NCBI GenBank assembly: GCA_020636315.1
Contig: JACJYA010000002.1
Span: 682,001-746,000, forward strand
DNA length: 64,000 nucleotides
Source: Lewinellaceae bacterium
Lineage (GTDB): Bacteria > Bacteroidota > Bacteroidia > Chitinophagales > Saprospiraceae
Direction of reading: 5' to 3'
The notes beneath the pieces are model-generated. The model was not told the origin of the DNA, did no database searches, and saw nothing but the letters and a program-made list of their open reading frames with translations. A program made the translations under genes and the position numbers. This document shows positions 1 through 7,436 of the stretch, in pieces; the stretch's first letter is position 1; each line of letters begins with the position of its first letter.

Positions 1-1
1 T

Positions 2-493
2 GTAAAAAGAGTGAAGATCCAGCGCAGCCTATTACGGGAACATGTGGATCAAATAGAACAACTCCGCAGAATTAGAAAATATGGAACAAAGGCCCGGGCG
101 GTAGACCGCGCCTACACGAGGACAGCAAAAGGTAGCGATACCATTATTTTGAACGACGCCATCGGTATTCTTCAAAAGGCTTATACTAAGGCACTAAACA
201 AAGAAAAAGAGTGGACGGGAAGCCTGTTCCGCCGAAAATTCAAGGCCAAGGATGGCTGGATAGATGAATTTGTAACCTTACGAAGGCCTGATGGCAGGCT
301 GGATCCCCGATTCATGCCGGGAACGGGCTATGCTTATAAATGCTTCTGTTACATCCATGATAATCCAAGAGAGGCCGGGTTGGTTGAAACAAAAGAAGGT
401 TGGGCCTATTCTTCTGCCAGGGATTATGCGGGGCTGCGAAAGGGTACTTTGTGTAATTTGGAAATGGGAAGGGACCTGATGCATTTTTTGTAG
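2..493 (+). CDS. REP-associated tyrosine transposase (RAYT, Y1/IS200-like), C-terminal part
   Basis: The frame is open from the left edge, so the gene starts outside the window and the GTG at 11 is not the true start. The visible ~163 residues are the C-terminal half of the Y1/TnpA-REP family: a helix with a candidate catalytic Tyr in LQKAYTKALN, then GSLFRRKFKAK, the typical YIHDNPREAGLV stretch and WAYSSARDYAG. The HUH metal-binding motif would lie upstream. RAYTs are single-copy host-associated relatives of IS200/IS605 transposases that act on REP palindromes. Three nucleotides after its stop begins an array of exactly such palindromes (496-725), which strongly supports the assignment. Whether the N-terminal catalytic part is intact cannot be seen here. 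Confidence 0.88.
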   Translation, partial: VKRVKIQRSLLREHVDQIEQLRRIRKYGTKARAVDRAYTRTAKGSDTIILNDAIGILQKAYTKALNKEKEWTGSLFRRKFKAKDGWIDEFVTLRRPDGRLDPRFMPGTGYAYKCFCYIHDNPREAGLVETKEGWAYSSARDYAGLRKGTLCNLEMGRDLMHFL

Positions 494-495
494 CC

Positions 496-725
496 ATTAA
501 GCGCTAATTTTCTATTAGCGCTTAATTTCCTCCTGCCCTTCGAAGATGTAAACCATCACAAGCTCCGCATACCTAACTTAGGCGCTAAAGGGAATTTAGC
601 GCCTAAGGAGCACATTAAGCGCTAATTTTCTATTAGCGCTTAATTTCCTCCTGCCCTTCGAAGATGCAAACCATCACAAGCTCCGCATACCTAACTTAGG
701 CGCTAAAGGGAATTTAGCGCCTAAG
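496..725. repeat. REP-like hairpin array, block 1 (A-B-A-B)
   Basis: Four perfect hairpins with 13-bp arms and 5-nt loops alternate. Type A (arms attaagcgctaat / attagcgcttaat) is at 496-526 and 614-644. Type B (cttaggcgctaaa / tttagcgcctaag) is at 577-607 and 695-725. A and B are separated by exactly 50 nt, and B and the next A by 6 nt. The block is a 118-bp tandem duplication with one substitution seen in the spacer (t/c at 550/668 region). The array starts directly after the RAYT gene and its last hairpin ends 3 bp before the stop codon of the oppositely oriented gene at 728, so it may also serve as a bidirectional terminator. Confidence 0.93.
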
Positions 726-727
726 GG

Positions 728-1060
728 TTAGCGCCCAAGGGCCTGGTTCAGCGCTTTGCGAAACGCCTCCGGGTCGGCCAGGATGAACCGGTCGGACCGC
801 CCGTCCCGGGAGCGCACCAGCAGGCCCAGGCGGGAGATGTTGAACACCAGGAAGGAATCGACCTCTTCAACCTCCGACAAGGGGATCTCCAGAGACAGGT
901 GGCTATCGGGGAAATCCGCCGGCTGAAACCGGATGCGGCCCGGCAAGAGTTGTATCACTCCCGGCATCCGCTGTTGTCCGTTCCATAACCAGGCATCCAT
1001 CATAAGTATCGGTTCATTAGGTTGCGGCCCTGACATCGGCACACCGTTTTCTATTAGCAA
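728..1060 (-). CDS. small GRAM/PH-like domain protein
   Basis: A 110-residue protein without signal peptide or membrane segment. After a short N-terminus (possible alternative start at Met9) it reads as one small beta-rich domain. There are hydrophobic strands around residues 33-45 (GVIQLLPGRIRFQP), 55-62 (LSLEIPLSEVEEV) and 68-82 (LVFNISRLGLLVRSRDG), then a C-terminal helix (DPEAFRKALNQAL). That order is typical of GRAM/PH-like folds, in which the domain binds lipid or protein; the function here is unknown. The stop codon abuts REP hairpin B2, and no co-directional neighbour suggests an operon. Codon use looks like the neighbours, so a real gene is likely, but the family call is only moderately certain. 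Confidence 0.6.
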   Translation of the reverse strand: MLIENGVPMSGPQPNEPILMMDAWLWNGQQRMPGVIQLLPGRIRFQPADFPDSHLSLEIPLSEVEEVDSFLVFNISRLGLLVRSRDGRSDRFILADPEAFRKALNQALGR

Positions 1061-1123
1061 TCCTTAAATCACTACTTAGAATGTGAAATATTTGGTTTTC
1101 TGGGGCCGGAAGCAAGAAGCTAA

Positions 1124-1320
1124 TAAGCAGGTGATCAAAATTGTATTGACGTTTCTGATCGAGGGGATTTTGGGCTTAATCAACGAAGGAATGGGGAAGG
1201 GGCCCCTATTCCTGAGTCTCCCGGAACCTGATAGCCCAAGCTATCAAGGTGAGGACGGAACGAAGAGTAAGCTCAAAAGAGCCCATCAGAAATGATAAGC
1301 TCAATTTGATCACCTGCTTA
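1124..1320. other. structured palindromic element (possible ncRNA or MITE)
   Basis: A 19-bp stem with one bulged A closes the element: 1124-1143 pairs with 1302-1320. Inside are further complementary stretches: tttctgat (1152-1159) with atcagaaa (1285-1292), gggct (1172-1176) with agccc (1280-1284), a hairpin around 1188-1214 (aggaatgggg / cccctattcct), and a hairpin gatagc-ccaa-gctatc at 1230-1245. This nesting suggests a folded RNA of about 197 nt or a small non-autonomous mobile element. It matches no RNA family that I recognise; a rod-like 6S-type RNA is one possibility. An open frame over 1083-1295 shows no protein-like character and was not called. The rest of the gap 1061-1556 is AT-rich and holds the direct repeat at 1395-1433. 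Confidence 0.55.
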
Positions 1321-1394
1321 ACAAAAGGCTGGGAAATAGGTGTCGAATTTCTCGGGAATGCTCAATGGTAGGTAAATCCGCATAATATTCCCGG

Positions 1395-1433
1395 TTCAAT
1401 GAGAATTTGGTAGGTTTCACTGAGAATTTGGTA
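1395..1433 (+). promoter_or_regulatory. 21-bp-phased direct repeat, candidate LytTR operator
   Basis: An 18-bp unit (ttca, a or c, then tgagaatttggta) occurs at 1395-1412 and again at 1416-1433, with one mismatch and a period of exactly 21 bp. LytTR-domain regulators typically bind two ~9-bp direct repeats whose centres are two helical turns (21-22 bp) apart. The repeat is 123 bp upstream of the start of a LytTR response regulator gene, so autoregulation is a reasonable inference. It has not been tested against other sites. Confidence 0.55.
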
Positions 1434-1556
1434 ATTGCCTGAAGTAAAGCAAATGGCCTTTCTATTTCCTTCAGGCTGCGATTCATGGAAGAAATTATTA
1501 TATTTCGTGAATTTCACCCCCTTTATCATTATCAGAAGCGGCAATAACCATAAACC

Positions 1557-2300
1557 ATGTTATCCATTGCGATCATAGACGACGAGGCCCATGCCCGCGA
1601 AGCGCTGCGGGCCATGCTCACCGAACTCTGCCCCGATGTCCGCATCCTGGGAGAGGCCAATGGGGTGGCCTCCGGCATGCGGCTGATCGAAGAAATGCGC
1701 CCCGACGCCATATTTCTTGATATTAAAATGAACGACGGCACCGGTTTCGACCTGCTAAAGCACTTCCCCAACCCCGCCTTCAGCCTCGTCTTCACCACCG
1801 CCTACGACGAATACGCTCTAGACGCTATCAAGTGCAACGCCCTGGATTACCTCGTCAAGGCCATCAATCCGGATGAACTGGTGGCAGCGGTAGATAAACT
1901 CCGGGAAAAAGAACAGGGCATCAACCAGCGACTGCTCAGCCTGATGGCTTCCCTCAATAATAAGGAGGAAGAGAAGATCGCCCTGTCCAGCAGCGAAGGC
2001 TGGAGCTTCTGGAAGCTAAAAGACATCTTCCGCCTGGAGTCCAGCAGCAATATGACCACCTTCTATAACGCCTCCGGCAATAAGCTCATGGTTTCCCGCA
2101 CGCTGAAGGAATTTGAGAACATTTTGCCCAACGACCGCTTTTTCCGCACCCACCAGTCCCACATCGTCAACCGGCGCTACGTTAGCCAGGTCCTGCGCGA
2201 GGACGGCGGCTATGCCCTCCTGCCCGGCGATACCAAAATTCCCATCTCCCGCCGCAAACTCAATGATTTCCTGGAATGGCTGCGGGAGGGCGGGCTTTAG
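1557..2300 (+). CDS. LytTR-family two-component response regulator
   Basis: A 247-residue cytoplasmic DNA-binding response regulator. The receiver domain (1-~120) has the acidic pair D8/D9, phosphoacceptor D55 in IFLDIKM, the Thr of VFTTAYDEYA and the conserved Lys. The usual KP motif after the Lys is KA here (YLVKAINPDEL). A LytTR domain fills residues ~145-245 (LESSSNMTTFY, FFRTHQSHIVN, PISRRKLNDF). LytTR proteins bind direct repeats in promoters of cell-surface, adhesion or stress genes. No LytS-type or other histidine kinase lies next to it, so it is an orphan in this window. The start is the first ATG after an AT-rich leader that contains a 21-bp-phased direct repeat, and the gene is followed 7 nt later by the second REP-like array. 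Confidence 0.93.
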   Translation: MLSIAIIDDEAHAREALRAMLTELCPDVRILGEANGVASGMRLIEEMRPDAIFLDIKMNDGTGFDLLKHFPNPAFSLVFTTAYDEYALDAIKCNALDYLVKAINPDELVAAVDKLREKEQGINQRLLSLMASLNNKEEEKIALSSSEGWSFWKLKDIFRLESSSNMTTFYNASGNKLMVSRTLKEFENILPNDRFFRTHQSHIVNRRYVSQVLREDGGYALLPGDTKIPISRRKLNDFLEWLREGGL

Positions 2301-2307
2301 CATTAAC

Positions 2308-2704
2308 ATTAAGCGCTAATTTTCCATTAGCGCTTAATTTCTGAATGCCTCAAAAAGCTGCAAAAAGTACCTTTCCCTCTCTGATTAACTTAGGCGCCAA
2401 TGGGAAATTGGCGCCTAAGAAGCACATTAAGCGCTAATTTTTCTTGGCTGCAGTCCGCGAGCGCTGAGGCCTCCGCCAGAGGCTATGGCCGCCGGTGGAA
2501 GCTACTCAGCGGAGGCGCTAGCTTTACGCGAAGGCATGCCCATTAGCGCTTAATTTTTTGCAGCCTCCCAATACAACCAGAGGCCAGAACATTGCCCGTT
2601 GAACTTAGGCGCTAAGAGAAATTTAGCGCCTAAGGGCCATATTAAGCGCTGATTTCCCTTGGCTGCCGTAGCTTCCCGCGAAGGCATGCCCGTCAGCGCT
2701 TAAT
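2308..2704. repeat. REP-like hairpin array, block 2 (A-B-A-B-A), two hairpins with loop insertions
   Basis: This continues the design of block 1. A is at 2308-2338, B at 2389-2419, A at 2426-2438/2542-2554, B at 2604-2634 and A at 2641-2653/2692-2704. A-to-B spacers are 50 and 49 nt, and B-to-A linkers are 6 nt. Arms vary in compensating pairs: B at 2389 reads ggcgccaat/attggcgcc instead of gcgctaaa/tttagcgc, and the last A has gctgat opposite gtcagc. Two A hairpins have enlarged loops of 103 nt (2439-2541) and 38 nt (2654-2691). Both loops carry related sequence beginning near ttggctgc and ending in gcgaaggcatgccc. The array fills the whole gap between convergent genes. Confidence 0.92.
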
Positions 2705-2715
2705 TTTTTCAACTT

Positions 2716-4041
2716 CTACAGGTTTCCTTCCCCCAAAAGATCAATGCACAAAGCCGCCGACCAGGAAAAAGTATGCGTCCCGCAGGCTGCTTCAACCTCT
2801 ACCGTTTTTCGCGGGTCGAAATACTCAAAAATGCCATGTTTTTCCAATAGTTCCAGGCTGTGCTGCCGCACCCGTTCCGCCATCTCCTCCATGTTGTAGC
2901 GCAGCAGGCCATGGTAGAGCAGCCAGTTCATGTTGATCCAAACGGGCCCGCGCCAGTATTTTTTGAAGTCAATGTCTTCCGCGAGAAGGCTGTAGGTGGG
3001 GCAAAGGTAGATATCATCCCGGGTACCGCCAAACATAGGCCCTTCCAGGGCCAGGAGCATCTTTTCCGCCTGTTCCTGGGTGGGCACATCTCCGCATAAG
3101 GGCATCAGCCCGGAGGAAGTGTGGACAGGGATGAGTTCCTCGTTGCGCAGGTCATAGGCATTGTAGATGCCTCTTTCCTCATCCCACAGTTTCTCATTCA
3201 TGGCATATTTGGTGTGTTCATCCCACTGGATGGCCTCGGAGACATCTTCCCCGAGCATGCCGCCAATCTGAATGAGGCACTCATTGGACCAGGCCAGCAC
3301 ACCATTGAAGAGAGGGTCCTGGATGAGGAAAGGGCACTGCTCAAAAATGGCCTTGTCGTCATAATCATTGCGGCGGAAAAGGTCCACCAGATAGACATAC
3401 CGGTCATAATCCGCATTGGTGGGCCGGTGTTTGGCCGATTGGGGGTTCTGCAGGTCCTTGCGCTCATAGGAGGGGATCTCAAGTTGAGAGATGTCCATAC
3501 GCTGCAGGGCGCTATCCCAGATGGGCGAATTGTCGGTACCGCCCTCCCAGGGGTGGCGGATATAGACGAGGCCTTCCTCCTGGGGATCGCGGTATTGGTA
3601 AAGGTAGCGGTGAAGGTTCAGTACTTTGGGGTACATCTCCCGGAGAAAGGCCCGGGCGCGATTTTTGTCTTCGGCGATCTCGTAGATGCGCCAGAGGACA
3701 AAGCCATGGACCGGCGGCATGGTGATGCCCGAAGTCCGGGGAGATTTTGGTGCATCGGGAGAACGTTCGGCCTGCCAGAAATCGGGGCCGGGGAAATAGC
3801 GGGCCTGGGGGTCATCGCCAAAGACGATCTGGGGAAGTAAGCCATTGGCCCATTGGGCACTGAAGAGGTGGCGCAATTCGGCTTCCGCCCTGTCCATGTT
3901 GTAATGAGCGTTGCCGATGGCTATGAAGCCGGCATCCCAATTCCACTGGTGAGGATAAAGGCTGGGGGCGGGTTTGGTAAATGTTCCGTTCCAATTAGTT
4001 TCCAGCACGGCCCGGGCCGCCTTCATTAGTGTTTCGTGCAT
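2716..4041 (-). CDS. MGH1/GH63-like glycoside hydrolase, (alpha/alpha)6 fold
   Basis: A 441-residue protein with no signal peptide, so probably cytoplasmic. It has the hallmarks of the mannosylglycerate-hydrolase-like branch of GH63. WNWDAGF (33-39) is followed by the block HPWEGGTDNSPIWD (163-176), where an Asp of the TDNSP motif is the expected general acid. FKKYWRGPVWINMNWLLYHGL lies in the last third, as does a C-terminal VEVEAACGTHTFSWSA segment with the expected second acidic residue. Substrates in the family include mannosyl- and glucosylglycerate and other alpha-linked oligosaccharides; the exact one cannot be read from sequence. The gene stands alone, ending 11 bp from the REP-like array. 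Confidence 0.85.
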   Translation of the reverse strand: MHETLMKAARAVLETNWNGTFTKPAPSLYPHQWNWDAGFIAIGNAHYNMDRAEAELRHLFSAQWANGLLPQIVFGDDPQARYFPGPDFWQAERSPDAPKSPRTSGITMPPVHGFVLWRIYEIAEDKNRARAFLREMYPKVLNLHRYLYQYRDPQEEGLVYIRHPWEGGTDNSPIWDSALQRMDISQLEIPSYERKDLQNPQSAKHRPTNADYDRYVYLVDLFRRNDYDDKAIFEQCPFLIQDPLFNGVLAWSNECLIQIGGMLGEDVSEAIQWDEHTKYAMNEKLWDEERGIYNAYDLRNEELIPVHTSSGLMPLCGDVPTQEQAEKMLLALEGPMFGGTRDDIYLCPTYSLLAEDIDFKKYWRGPVWINMNWLLYHGLLRYNMEEMAERVRQHSLELLEKHGIFEYFDPRKTVEVEAACGTHTFSWSAALCIDLLGEGNL

Positions 4042-4197
4042 AGTGTGAATATTTGTCAGGTTTATGGCTGTTGTAAGTTGGCTGCCACCCAGTTTTGTAT
4101 TAAACCAAATAAAGTTACAAAATCTCCTTCTATTCGCCTACTGAATTTATAAAACGCAGGTTTATAGCAAATTTTCAGTATCCGTAGGCCGGATACC

Positions 4198-5304
4198 TCA
4201 CAACTTTTTCTCCTTCCTGTACTGCTCAAAGGTTTCCATCAGCATCAGCCCTCGCCTGGCCGCATCTCTTGCCGCCTCGGAATAACCCTGCACCAATTGA
4301 ATATCGGCGCCGACATTATTTATGAACCGGGCAATGCGCCGGGCGCGCCGGCCGGAACGCACATCGCGGATATAGGTGGCGGCAATGCGCCCGGGAAACT
4401 CCTGCGCCACCGCCCAGTAAACATAGGCGTCCTTTTCTCCACTGTCGCCGATCAGAACAAAAGGAAGTTCCGGGTAGGTTTCCAGTATCCGGACGATGCT
4501 GCTGTGCTTGTGCCCTTTGTATTTTTTGGGATGTTCCTGATAAGGAATGCCGAAATCACGCAGCAGTATAGGGCCGTCGGGCAGGCCGTTAAGGCGCAGG
4601 AACTCTTCCAGCAGGTCGTAGAGGTTCCAGGGGCTGTTGGAAACATAAAATACGGGATTGCAGGGCCCGGACTGATGACCCCGGTGCATCGCCTGAAAAA
4701 ATGCCGCTGCCTGGCTGAAGGACCGCCGAAGGGCCGCACTTTTCAGTAAAGTATGGTAAAGCACCCGCAGTTTGAGCAGAGAAGTGACATCGGTCTGCAG
4801 GATCGTATCGTCAATATCACTGATGATGCCGAACTCCGCCTGAGGTTGTGGGACAAGCAGGCTGCCGGATGCCTTCACATCCACCTTGCGAAATGGTGTA
4901 GAAATAACGTCTATTTGTGCTTCCCGCCACTGGGCTTCGCTATCCGGCAGGGGCAACGGTAATGGGCCGTCAAACCAAAAATACCCTTCCTCATCCGTTA
5001 CCAGCTGAATCTCATTTTCTCCGATCCGGAGCTGCAGGCGGGCCCCTCCGATCTCCTTGCTGCTGAAACGTTTGTAATTGTTGATCAGCGCCCTCCACCG
5101 CGAATTGACGTTCCGGGCGATGATGCGCCGGTCTTTCAGCACTCTTCCTTTCAGGAAAGCCTTTTCCTTCCGCCCATACCCCCGGTAAGCCGCCACCATA
5201 ACCGGCCAGTTGGGTTTATAGCCCAGTAAGCCTTTCACCCATCGCGTCAGGCGGCTGAAGAACCGGTCTGTATTGCGGAGCCATTGTAGTAAAAAGCCCT
5301 TCAC
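4198..5304 (-). CDS. App1-family phosphatidate phosphatase-like protein (DUF2183)
   Basis: A 368-residue protein. The C-terminal half is the App1 catalytic domain, a HAD-type phosphatase fold. It has the nucleophile motif DIDDT at 163-167, then YVSNSPWNLYDLLEEFL, GIPYQEHPKKYKGHKHSSI, and FVLIGDSGEKDAYVY supplying the distal acidic residues. The N-terminal ~150 residues contain a small beta domain (LRIGENEIQLVTDEEGYFWFDG) common to bacterial App1 homologues. In yeast App1 dephosphorylates phosphatidic acid; the bacterial substrate is not established. There is no signal peptide, though the N-terminus is basic and amphipathic and could sit on the membrane. The next minus-strand gene begins about 50 bp away, so co-transcription is possible. 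Confidence 0.87.
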   Translation of the reverse strand: MKGFLLQWLRNTDRFFSRLTRWVKGLLGYKPNWPVMVAAYRGYGRKEKAFLKGRVLKDRRIIARNVNSRWRALINNYKRFSSKEIGGARLQLRIGENEIQLVTDEEGYFWFDGPLPLPLPDSEAQWREAQIDVISTPFRKVDVKASGSLLVPQPQAEFGIISDIDDTILQTDVTSLLKLRVLYHTLLKSAALRRSFSQAAAFFQAMHRGHQSGPCNPVFYVSNSPWNLYDLLEEFLRLNGLPDGPILLRDFGIPYQEHPKKYKGHKHSSIVRILETYPELPFVLIGDSGEKDAYVYWAVAQEFPGRIAATYIRDVRSGRRARRIARFINNVGADIQLVQGYSEAARDAARRGLMLMETFEQYRKEKKL

Positions 5305-5351
5305 TGCTTTTTGCCCTGAAAATAAGGGTTATTGGGGAAAATTGGCAGTAC

Positions 5352-6374
5352 TCACTCCTTTTCAAAGGCGGGGTTGGTAATAAAAGTACTGTCCGTCAGG
5401 GCGCCCAGGAAGGCGATGAGGCTCCGCTTTTCCGCCTCGCTGAGGTGCAGGGGATGGATGAGCGTATCCTTATTAGGGTGAGCCGAGCCGCCGCTGTCGT
5501 AGTGCTCAATGACAGCCTCCAGGGTGGGGAGGCTGCCGTCGTGCATGTACGGGGCGGTGAGCGCGATATTTCGCAGGGTGGGCACCCGGAACTTACCGAT
5601 GTCTTCAGCATCCAGGGTTATCCTCTGGCGGCCGGGGTCCTGATAAGTGGCGTACAGGCCATTGTTGCGGAAGCTGTTGTCCGTGAAGTTAAAGCCGTGG
5701 TGGCAGTTGCCGCATTCCGCCTTTTCACCGAAGAACAATGCCATTCCCGTTTTTTCCAATTCATTCATTGACGTTTCGTCCTCATTGATATATCGGTCGT
5801 AGCGGGAATTGCCGCTGATCAGGGTGCGCATAAAGGAGGCCAGGGCGCGGGTCAGGGTGAAAGGCGTCGCCTCCTTTCCGTAGGCCCTAAGGAAATCATC
5901 CGGATAACCGGGATGGGCATTGAGGCGGCGGACTGCTTCCTGCAAAAGGAGGTCCATCTCGTTATGGTCTTCGATCGGCACCACCGGCTGCAGGCCGAGT
6001 TTGGCCACTCCCCCATCCTTGTTGAGGCGCTCCAGGTAGGCTACATTGGCCAGGGTAGGCGCATTGCGGAACCCCAGCCGGCCTTTTACGCCGGGGCTGA
6101 CAGGCACATCATCGGCAAAGGCCAGGGCCTGCCGGTGGCAACCGGCGCAGGAGATGGACGAATCCTGGGAAAGGATGGGGTCGTAAAACAGGCGCTTGCC
6201 CAGAGCCACCCGGGCGGCCGTCAGGGCATTGTCCTCCGGAATGTCCGGATAGGGGAAACCGGCAGGGACTTCCAGTGCGAATGGCGTTTCATCCATTGGG
6301 CTGGCCTTCTCTGGCTGGCAGGCGGAAAGGAGAAAGGCAATCAGAAGGAACAGATAAAAAGGCGCATGTTTCAT
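5352..6374 (-). CDS. MauG/MbnH-type di-heme cytochrome c peroxidase family lipoprotein
   Basis: A 340-residue exported protein with lipobox LLSAC (Cys19). Two c-type heme motifs are visible: CAGCH at 76-80 and CGNCH at 221-225. The FRVPTLRNIALTAPYMHDGSLPTLEAVIEHYDSGG block is characteristic of the CCP/MauG family. These periplasmic enzymes either reduce peroxide or, in the MauG/MbnH branch, oxidise tryptophan residues of a partner protein. The upstream gene (6550-7302) is an MbnP-like protein, the known substrate of MbnH in methanotrophs. I therefore favour an MbnH-like role in maturing a copper-binding partner, although a plain peroxidase cannot be excluded. Both genes run on the minus strand. 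Confidence 0.9.
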   Translation of the reverse strand: MKHAPFYLFLLIAFLLSACQPEKASPMDETPFALEVPAGFPYPDIPEDNALTAARVALGKRLFYDPILSQDSSISCAGCHRQALAFADDVPVSPGVKGRLGFRNAPTLANVAYLERLNKDGGVAKLGLQPVVPIEDHNEMDLLLQEAVRRLNAHPGYPDDFLRAYGKEATPFTLTRALASFMRTLISGNSRYDRYINEDETSMNELEKTGMALFFGEKAECGNCHHGFNFTDNSFRNNGLYATYQDPGRQRITLDAEDIGKFRVPTLRNIALTAPYMHDGSLPTLEAVIEHYDSGGSAHPNKDTLIHPLHLSEAEKRSLIAFLGALTDSTFITNPAFEKE

Positions 6375-6428
6375 GGTGGATCTGATAAAACCTGAAACAG
6401 GTTGGGCTAAAATTAAGCGGCAATTTTT

Positions 6429-6520
6429 AGTGCCGCAGGCCGAAAACTCATAATACTATTGCCAAATGGAAGGCACTTTGGAAGTGCCTTCCATCTTATC
6501 TCCATGCTCTTAATGCCGCA
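6429..6520. repeat. dispersed ~100-bp intergenic repeat with central hairpin, copy 1
   Basis: Starts agtgccgcagg and contains a perfect hairpin with 13-bp arms and a 3-nt loop (atggaaggcactt at 6466-6478, aagtgccttccat at 6482-6494). It ends near taatgccgca. A diverged copy with the same order of elements is at 38769-38873. It lies between the di-heme gene and its MbnP-like partner, so it could act as an attenuator or mRNA-stability hairpin there. Confidence 0.7.
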
Positions 6521-6549
6521 TCTAAAGTTACAATACGCCATTCGCTTTC

Positions 6550-7302
6550 TTACTGATGTTTATAAGTAAAGGCGGTGGCCAGGTTATCCCTGAACTTTGT
6601 GGCCAGCTCCGGAAAATCATCCACGTGGGTGAAATAATCCTGAGACAGGTTAATCCCTTCCAGGGCCTTTGCCAGGTCAAACTCGAAATGCATGTCTCCC
6701 TGTCCCGGATCAGCATCTTTGTGGATGATGAATTCCAGGTTCTTCAGCATATCGTCGTTGCCCAGGTGGAAGCTCATTACGGCATCGGGTACGCCATCGG
6801 CGTCGGTATCCACTTTGCCATCCACCCGGATGAACTTGTAGCCGTTGTTCCAGCTCCAGTGCATGGTGGGGAATTGCAGAGAAAGCGGGTCACTTGCATC
6901 CCGGCTGGTGAAGTCCTCCTCCGTCTGGCTGTTGGCAACGGGGTCAACCCCGATGAAGAACTGGGCCATGTGGTAGTGGCCGGTAGCCAGTTCGCCTACT
7001 TCCTGCATCCCTGATCCAGGAGTGACCAGCAGGTATTTGTCCTCTATTTTAGTGGGCACCCCTTCTTCCGAAAGGAAAGTGATGCCGCCAACGTAAAAAT
7101 TGGCAATGGTGAATTTCACCGCCGTCCCGTTGATGGTATATACTTTGGAGGTATCATAGGCCTCGCCGTCCACGACATAGTCAAATTCAAACCCGGCCAT
7201 TACTTTTTCTTCCGGAGTGGGTTGATCGTCTTTATTACAGGCAGAAAACGCAACAGTGGTAAGGATAAAAAGCGCCAGCAGAAGGAATTTGCTCGATCTC
7301 AT
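6550..7302 (-). CDS. MbnP-like copper-binding lipoprotein
   Basis: 250 residues from the ATG at 7302, chosen because it begins a lipoprotein signal peptide with lipobox ending at Cys22 (AFSAC); an upstream in-frame ATG at 7389 would bury it. The mature part matches the MbnP family: FEFDYVVDGEAYD near the N-terminus, FTIANFYVGGITF, GHYHMAQFFIGVDP, and the signature HWSWNNGYKFIRVDG with W149 and W151. In the methanobactin system a conserved Trp of MbnP is converted to kynurenine by MbnH to create a copper site. Here the MbnH-like gene lies directly downstream, but no methanobactin genes are present. Outer-membrane-anchored copper binding is the likely role. Confidence 0.85.
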   Translation of the reverse strand: MRSSKFLLLALFILTTVAFSACNKDDQPTPEEKVMAGFEFDYVVDGEAYDTSKVYTINGTAVKFTIANFYVGGITFLSEEGVPTKIEDKYLLVTPGSGMQEVGELATGHYHMAQFFIGVDPVANSQTEEDFTSRDASDPLSLQFPTMHWSWNNGYKFIRVDGKVDTDADGVPDAVMSFHLGNDDMLKNLEFIIHKDADPGQGDMHFEFDLAKALEGINLSQDYFTHVDDFPELATKFRDNLATAFTYKHQ

Positions 7303-7436
7303 ATTATTGGGTTTAAAATTCAATTTTAAATAAAAGACTGATTCATAGTGAAAGGACACACTTCCGGCTCCAAAGGCTGCCATTGGCAAAGCTTTCAGGC
7401 CAGAATTCCATATTGGTTTGAGCGTGGTGAGGTTCT

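Noticed and set aside
496..725. CRISPR array
   Set aside because: The regular spacing is suggestive, but the repeats are two alternating perfect palindromes, one spacer is simply duplicated, and there are no cas genes.
1083..1295. A possible 70-residue protein gene
   Set aside because: The frame lies across a strongly self-complementary element and the product shows no protein-like pattern.
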